Shown piece by piece: positions 5,849 through 9,292 of a stretch of DNA of 9,292 nt. Location of the stretch: contig CAMPJJ010000161.1 of NCBI GenBank assembly GCA_946886855.1, forward strand, positions 1 through 9,292, read 5' to 3'. Under the pieces are notes generated by a model that ran no database searches, was not told the origin of the DNA, and saw only the letters and a program-made list of their open reading frames with translations. The first letter of the stretch is position 1. Each line of letters opens with the position of its first letter. The position numbers were made by a program, and so were the translations under genes. The stretch is from an uncultured Roseateles sp. (GTDB taxonomy: Bacteria > Pseudomonadota > Gammaproteobacteria > Burkholderiales > Burkholderiaceae).

Positions 5849-6883
5849 ATGTCCACCACCTTCCCCCGCCGCCTGCTGCTGTCGGCCGCGCTCGCCACCG
5901 TCGGCCTGTGCGCCGGTCTGGGCACGGCCGCGTCCGCGTTCGCGCAGGCCCCGATCGTCATCAAGCTGAGCCACGTCGTCGCGCCGGACACCCCCAAGGG
6001 CAAGGGCGCGCAGCGCTTCAAGGAACTCGCCGAGGAGCGCAGCAAGGGCAAGCTCAAGGTCGAGGTCTATCCCAACAGCCAGCTCTACAAGGACAAGGAA
6101 GAGCTGGAGGCGCTGCAGCTGGGCTCGGTCCAGATGCTGGCGCCGTCGCTGGCCAAGTTCGGCCCGCTGGGCGTCAAGGAGTTCGAGGTCTTCGACCTGC
6201 CCTTCCTGTTCAAGGACGACGCCTCGTTCCGCAACACGACCAGCACGCTGGGCATGGAGCTGTTCAAGAAGCTCGAGCCCAAGGGCATCAAGGGCCTGGC
6301 CTTCTGGGACAACGGCTTCCACATCATGAGCGCCAACAAGCCGCTGCACCACGTGGCGGACTTCAAGGGCCTGAAGATGCGGATCCAGTCCTCCAAGGTG
6401 CTGGACGCGCAGATGCGCGCGCTGGGAGCGATCCCGCAGGTGATGGCCTTCTCCGAGCTGTACCAGGCGCTGCAGTCCGGCGTGGTCGACGGCACCGAGG
6501 GCGTGCCGTCCAACTTCTACACCCAGAAGACCTACGAGGTGCAGAAGCACACGACGGTCAGCAACCACGGCCACCTGGCCTACGCGCTGATTATCAACAA
6601 GAAGTTCTACGACGGCCTGCCGGCCGACCTGAAGGCCGTGGTCGACAGCAGCGTCAAGGACGCGACCACCTACGCCAACGCGATCGCGCAGACCGAGAAC
6701 CAGCAGGCCTTCGAGAAGATCAAGGCCAGCGGCAAGACGACCATCTACACGCTGACCCCGGCGGAAGTGAACGAGTGGAAGCTGGCGCTGATGCCGGTCC
6801 ACAAGGAGATGGAGTCGCGCGTGGGCAAGGGCACCGTCGAGGCCGCCTACAAGGCCGCCGGTTTCGTCCCGCCGACGAAATAA
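5849..6883 (+). CDS. dctP: DctP, TRAP transporter periplasmic C4-dicarboxylate-binding protein
   Basis: This is the 344-residue solute receptor of a tripartite ATP-independent periplasmic (TRAP) transporter. It captures substrate in the periplasm and delivers it to the DctQ/DctM membrane pair. A Sec signal peptide is clear: basic PRR at 6-8, a hydrophobic core to about 27, then SAFA followed by QAP, giving a likely cut after Ala32. The mature protein opens with PIVIKLSHVVAPDTPKGKGA, typical of the DctP family. The invariant carboxylate-binding Arg is Arg178 in GLKMRIQSS. QALQSGVVDGTEGVPSNFYTQK (206-227) is the second family signature, and FWDNGF (152-157) is also conserved. The start is fixed by AGGAGA ending five bases before the ATG. 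Being next to dctS/dctR supports malate, succinate or fumarate as substrate, although close relatives bind other organic acids. A 169-bp structured spacer separates it from dctQ. Confidence 0.92.
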   Translation: MSTTFPRRLLLSAALATVGLCAGLGTAASAFAQAPIVIKLSHVVAPDTPKGKGAQRFKELAEERSKGKLKVEVYPNSQLYKDKEELEALQLGSVQMLAPSLAKFGPLGVKEFEVFDLPFLFKDDASFRNTTSTLGMELFKKLEPKGIKGLAFWDNGFHIMSANKPLHHVADFKGLKMRIQSSKVLDAQMRALGAIPQVMAFSELYQALQSGVVDGTEGVPSNFYTQKTYEVQKHTTVSNHGHLAYALIINKKFYDGLPADLKAVVDSSVKDATTYANAIAQTENQQAFEKIKASGKTTIYTLTPAEVNEWKLALMPVHKEMESRVGKGTVEAAYKAAGFVPPTK

Positions 6884-7052
6884 GTTCCCCCCTACCGGCT
6901 CACGCCGGCCCCCCAGGGGGCGGACCCCAGGAGCCTGGCAAAGCCAGTTCTCCGGGCTCCCGCTTGATACGTCCGCCCGCCTGCGGCGGCGTCCCGTGTG
7001 CCGCGCCCCTGCCTAGGGCGGCGCGGCTTTTCTTTGCCTGAAGGAGACCGCC
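6884..7052 (+). other. Highly structured intercistronic spacer between dctP and dctQ
   Basis: This 169-bp gap is unexpectedly long for a TRAP operon and is filled with inverted repeats. CCGGC/GCCGG (6895-6899, 6904-6908) is followed directly by CCCCC/GGGGG (6910-6914, 6916-6920). GGGCGGAC (6918-6925) pairs perfectly with GTCCGCCC (6971-6978) and encloses GGAGCC/GGCTCC (6930-6935, 6955-6960) around TGGC-AAA-GCCA (6936-6946). CCGCC/GGCGG (6977-6981, 6985-6989) follows, and a terminator-like hairpin (7000-7034) ends it. The layout suggests one folded RNA module. Likely roles, by inference, are protecting or ending the dctP message and lowering dctQM expression. It could also be a dispersed REP-like element. 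The last bases carry the dctQ ribosome site AAGGAGA (7041-7047). Confidence 0.7.
7000..7034 (+). terminator. Terminator- or attenuator-like hairpin between dctP and dctQ
   Basis: GCCGCGCC (7000-7007) pairs perfectly with GGCGCGGC (7020-7027), with two further G-C pairs possible past a one-base bulge. The stem is followed at once by TTTTCTTT (7028-7035). This has the form of an intrinsic terminator, yet dctQ starts only 18 bp later and lacks another evident promoter. Partial read-through is therefore expected, giving a dctP-rich and dctQM-poor message ratio. Confidence 0.65.
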
Positions 7053-7715
7053 ATGTCATTGAAGTGGCTGGACCGACTCGAGGAGACGCTGATCGCGTTC
7101 CTCATGGGCGCCGCGACGCTGGTGATCGCGATGGCCGTGCTGCACCGCTTCCTGGCCGGCGTGCCGGCCGTGCAGGACTACGTCATCCGCATCGACGTGA
7201 GCTGGGCGCAGGAGCTGTGCATCTACATGTTCGTGTGGATGGCCAAGTTCGGCGCGGCCTACGGCGTGCGCGCCGGCACCCACGTCGGCGTCGACGTGGT
7301 GGTGCGCAAGCTCAAGCCGGAGCACGCGAAGTACCTGGTGATCTTCAGCCTGCTGGCCGGCGCGCTCTTCACCGCGACCGTGGGCACGCTGGGCGCGACC
7401 TTCGTGTGGGAGAACGGCGCGCACTACGCCTTCACGCATGCGCTGGGCATCGACAACCCCGACCTGTTCGAAGGCCCGACCTCGCCGGACCTGGAGATCC
7501 CGACCTGGATCGCCTACGCCTGCGTGCCGCTGGGCTCCTACCTGATGTGCTTCCGCTTCCTGCAGGTGTGCTGGACCTTCATCCGCACCGGTGAGGCGCC
7601 GCACGCGGACCACGGCCACGTCGAAGGCATCGAGGACGACGTCGCCGCCGTCGCGGCGGTGAAGACCGCCGAGGAAAACTCGACGTCGAACGGCTCGAAG
7701 GGAGACCGCGCATGA
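7053..7715 (+). CDS. dctQ: DctQ, TRAP transporter small membrane subunit
   Basis: This is the 220-residue four-helix membrane subunit that partners DctM in the inner membrane. Hydrophobic segments fall at about 12-34, 52-72, 94-116 and 152-175. The family signature runs WAQELCIYMFVWMAKFGAAYGVRAGTHVGVD (51-81), containing the conserved Trp, Glu and the RxGxHxxVD loop. A polar insert between helices 3 and 4 (about 120-150) and a hydrophilic, acidic C-terminal tail (about 180-220) make it longer than the shortest DctQ proteins, but of the size I recall for R. capsulatus DctQ (about 227). The ATG has a strong AAGGAGA site six bases upstream. The stop overlaps the dctM start by 4 bp (ATGA), so dctQ and dctM are tightly coupled, whereas dctP is set apart by the structured spacer. 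Confidence 0.92.
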   Translation: MSLKWLDRLEETLIAFLMGAATLVIAMAVLHRFLAGVPAVQDYVIRIDVSWAQELCIYMFVWMAKFGAAYGVRAGTHVGVDVVVRKLKPEHAKYLVIFSLLAGALFTATVGTLGATFVWENGAHYAFTHALGIDNPDLFEGPTSPDLEIPTWIAYACVPLGSYLMCFRFLQVCWTFIRTGEAPHADHGHVEGIEDDVAAVAAVKTAEENSTSNGSKGDRA

Positions 7716-9040
7716 ACACGCTGATCATCTTCTCGCTGCTGGTGGTGCTGATGCTCACCGGCATGCCGATCTCGATCTCGCTGGGCCTGACGGTCCTGAC
7801 CTACCTCTTCACGATGACGAACGTGCCGATCGAATCGGTCGCGCTCAAGCTGTTCACCGGCATCGAGAAGTTCGAGATCATGGCCGTCCCGTTCTTCATC
7901 CTGGCGGGCAACTTCCTGACGCACGGCGGGGTGGCGCGGCGGATCATCCACTTCGCCACGACCATGATCGGCCACTGGTACGGCGGCCTCGGCCTGGCCG
8001 GCGTGCTGGCCTGCGCGATGTTCGCGGCGATCTCGGGCTCGTCGGTGGCGACGGTCGTCGCGGTCGGCTCCATCATCCTGCCGGCGATGACCAAGCAGGG
8101 CTATCCGAAGCAGTTCGGGGCCGGCGTGATCACGACGTCCGGCGCGCTGGGCATCCTGTTCCCGCCGTCGATCAACCTGGTGATGTTCTCGATCGCGACC
8201 GCGGGCATGTCGGCCACGGGGCCGCACGGCGAGCCCGTGGGCACCGCGTCGGTCGGCCAGCTGTTCATGGCCGGCGTCGTGCCGGGCGTGTGCCTGTCGA
8301 TCCTGCTGGGCATCACGACCTGGTACCGCGCCAAGAAGTACGACTACCCGCGCATGGTCAAGGCCACCTGGGGCGAACGCTTCAAGGCCTTCCGCGACAG
8401 CTTCTGGGGCCTGATGCTGATCGTCGTCGTCATCGGCGGCATCTACAGCGGCAAGTTCACGCCGACCGAGGCCGCCGCGGTGGCCGCCGTGTACGCCTTC
8501 ATCATCTCGGTCTTCGTCTACAAGGACATGGGCCTGAAGGACGTGCCCAAGGTGCTGCTGAAGGCGGCGGCGATGAGCTCCATGCTGCTGTACATCATCA
8601 CCAACGCGGTGCTGTTCAGCTTCCTGATGGCGTCGGAGCAGATCCCGCAGACGATGGCCGCGTGGATGTCGGCGCAAGGCTTCGGACTGTTCGTCTTCCT
8701 GCTGCTGGTCAACCTGATCCTGCTGGGCGCGGGCAACTTCATGGACCCCGCCGCGATCGTGCTGATCATGGCGCCCATCCTGTTCCCGGTGGCGGCCAAG
8801 CTGGGCGTCGACCCGGTGCACCTGGGCATCCTGATGGCGGTGAACATGGAAGTCGGCCTCTGCCACCCGCCGGTGGGCTTGAACCTCTACGTGGCCTCGG
8901 GGATCACGAAGATGGGGATCACCGAGCTCACCGTCGCCGTGTGGCCATGGCTGCTCACGATGCTGGGCTTCCTGATGGTCGTCACCTACTGGCCGACGCT
9001 GTCGCTGGCGCTGCCGAGGGCCTTGGGCCTCGTCGGCTGA
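7712..9040 (+). CDS. dctM: DctM, TRAP transporter large membrane subunit
   Basis: This is the 442-residue translocating subunit of the TRAP transporter, which uses an ion gradient (usually sodium) to move substrate released by DctP. The protein is hydrophobic throughout, with about a dozen membrane segments. Family motifs are LTGMPISISLGL (15-26), AVPFFILAGNFLTHGGVARRI (58-78), the hairpin region AISGSSVATVVAVG (106-119), ILFPPSINLVMF (148-159), GKFTPTEAAAVAAVYA (247-262) and MEVGLCHPPVGLNLYVASGI (379-398). Length is normal for DctM. A short polar Gly/Pro-containing insert at about 167-182 is the only local oddity. GGGAGA lies seven bases before the ATG. An intrinsic terminator starts 22 bp after the stop, so this is the last gene of the dctPQM operon. 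Confidence 0.95.
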   Translation: MNTLIIFSLLVVLMLTGMPISISLGLTVLTYLFTMTNVPIESVALKLFTGIEKFEIMAVPFFILAGNFLTHGGVARRIIHFATTMIGHWYGGLGLAGVLACAMFAAISGSSVATVVAVGSIILPAMTKQGYPKQFGAGVITTSGALGILFPPSINLVMFSIATAGMSATGPHGEPVGTASVGQLFMAGVVPGVCLSILLGITTWYRAKKYDYPRMVKATWGERFKAFRDSFWGLMLIVVVIGGIYSGKFTPTEAAAVAAVYAFIISVFVYKDMGLKDVPKVLLKAAAMSSMLLYIITNAVLFSFLMASEQIPQTMAAWMSAQGFGLFVFLLLVNLILLGAGNFMDPAAIVLIMAPILFPVAAKLGVDPVHLGILMAVNMEVGLCHPPVGLNLYVASGITKMGITELTVAVWPWLLTMLGFLMVVTYWPTLSLALPRALGLVG

Positions 9041-9062
9041 CGGCGGAACCCGGCCTCCGCTG

Positions 9063-9100
9063 AAAGCCCCGCCGGCGCACGCGCGCCGCGGGGCTTTTCT
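9063..9100 (+). terminator. Intrinsic terminator of the dctPQM operon
   Basis: The stem AAGCCCCG (9064-9071) pairs with CGGGGCTT (9089-9096). It extends by one more pair inward, and by five further G-C pairs past a one-base bulge, to a four-base loop. On the + strand it runs into TTTTCT. The 5' arm begins with A residues, so the reverse strand also ends in a short T-run and it may work in both directions. Confidence 0.9.
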
Positions 9101-9180
9101 CATGGTGCCGGGTCATGCGCCGGGCCATGCTCTACCCGCTTGCGAGGCGCTTCACCTCCCTCGCTAGAGGTAGGCGTGTG

Positions 9181-9208
9181 GTGTGCGAATCGGCGGATTC
9201 GGCAACAC
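9181..9208. repeat. Imperfect hairpin around CGAATC-GGCG-GATTCG
   Basis: A perfect 6-bp inverted repeat CGAATC/GATTCG with a four-base loop (9186-9201) is framed by GTGT (9181-9184) and ACAC (9205-9208), making a longer interrupted stem. It lies in the 192-bp gene-free stretch after the dctM terminator, upstream of the right-edge promoter. No function is evident. Confidence 0.5.
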
Positions 9209-9229
9209 GGGTAACGGTCGATGTCAGAG

Positions 9230-9252
9230 GGGCGCGATCGATTGACGCGCCC
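9230..9252. repeat. Inverted repeat GGGCGCG-N9-CGCGCCC overlapping a -35 element
   Basis: Two perfect 7-bp arms are separated by ATCGATTGA and cover the -35 hexamer of the predicted right-edge promoter. This position suits a repressor operator. A second pair, GTCGGGG/CCCCGAC (9254-9260, 9278-9284), brackets the -10 element. No regulator gene is visible for it in the window. Confidence 0.45.
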
Positions 9253-9271
9253 TGTCGGGGACTCCTTTAAT
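9242..9271 (+). promoter_or_regulatory. Sigma-70-type promoter reading out of the right edge
   Basis: TTGACG (9242-9247) and TTTAAT (9266-9271) each match the consensus hexamers in five of six bases and are 18 bp apart. This is the best promoter match I found in the window. A GC-rich discriminator (GCGCTG) follows, a feature of growth-rate-controlled and stable-RNA promoters, though that reading is speculative. The gene it would drive lies beyond base 9292. It is separated from dctPQM by the terminator at 9063-9100. Confidence 0.5.
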
Positions 9272-9292
9272 GCGCTGCCCCGACCCACGACC

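Noticed and set aside
7538..9103. Long - strand open frame (521 codons) opposite dctQ/dctM
   Set aside because: It is a low-complexity His/Arg/Gln/Asp-rich translation that mirrors the codon pattern of dctM, with no domain and no plausible ribosome site.
9100..9288. Short - strand open frame of 62 codons after the dctM terminator
   Set aside because: No ribosome site, no recognisable motif, and it runs through the promoter and inverted repeats. Most likely non-coding.
9101..9292. Possible tRNA or small RNA gene in the right-end gap
   Set aside because: The inverted repeats do not form a cloverleaf and no T-loop GTTCGAATC box or CCA end is present. A small RNA cannot be excluded but has no positive support.

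Overview
The window looks like chromosomal DNA of a high-GC betaproteobacterium, probably of the Burkholderiales (Roseateles/Mitsuaria/Rubrivivax-like). That assignment is an inference. It rests on strong G/C preference at third codon positions, the DctS/DctR plus DctP/Q/M gene arrangement, and a very GC-rich structured spacer between dctP and dctQ. No marker gene fixes the genus.

Region 1 (1-2388, + strand) is the 3' end of an acyl-chain-building cluster that continues off the left edge. It holds an alpha/beta hydrolase (start not in the window), a free-standing acyl carrier protein whose start overlaps the hydrolase end by 17 bp, and a complete FabF-type beta-ketoacyl-ACP synthase with the Cys-His-Lys-His set. 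A carrier, a condensing enzyme and a possible releasing or editing hydrolase are present. The product cannot be told from what is visible.

Region 2 (2389-3050, + strand) is a compact type II toxin-antitoxin pair of the HI1419/HI1420 kind, with the RelE/ParE-fold toxin first and the HTH antitoxin second, overlapping by 8 bp. Its base composition is clearly less GC-rich than its neighbours, and a perfect palindrome sits on the toxin start codon. It looks like a small transferred cassette lodged between two unrelated operons.

Region 3 (3060-9100) is a full C4-dicarboxylate uptake and sensing locus. On the - strand, dctS (membrane-bound PAS sensor kinase) and dctR (FixJ-type response regulator) overlap by 4 bp. 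Divergently on the + strand lie dctP (periplasmic binding protein), dctQ (small membrane subunit) and dctM (large membrane subunit), closed by a strong intrinsic terminator. In this kind of system DctS senses dicarboxylate (malate, succinate or fumarate) and DctR activates the dctPQM promoter. The 189-bp divergent spacer holds a cluster of CCACA half-sites that is the best candidate DctR operator. The 169-bp dctP-dctQ spacer is packed with inverted repeats and ends in a terminator-like hairpin. This is a plausible device for making more binding protein than membrane subunits.

Region 4 (9101-9292) has no convincing gene. It contains three inverted repeats and a good sigma-70-type promoter pointing out of the right edge.

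I see no CRISPR array, tRNA, rRNA, transposase or phage gene. Most of the window is recognisable biology. The least explained parts are the structured dctP-dctQ spacer, the putative DctR operator cluster, the incomplete acyl-carrier cluster and the right-edge promoter region.
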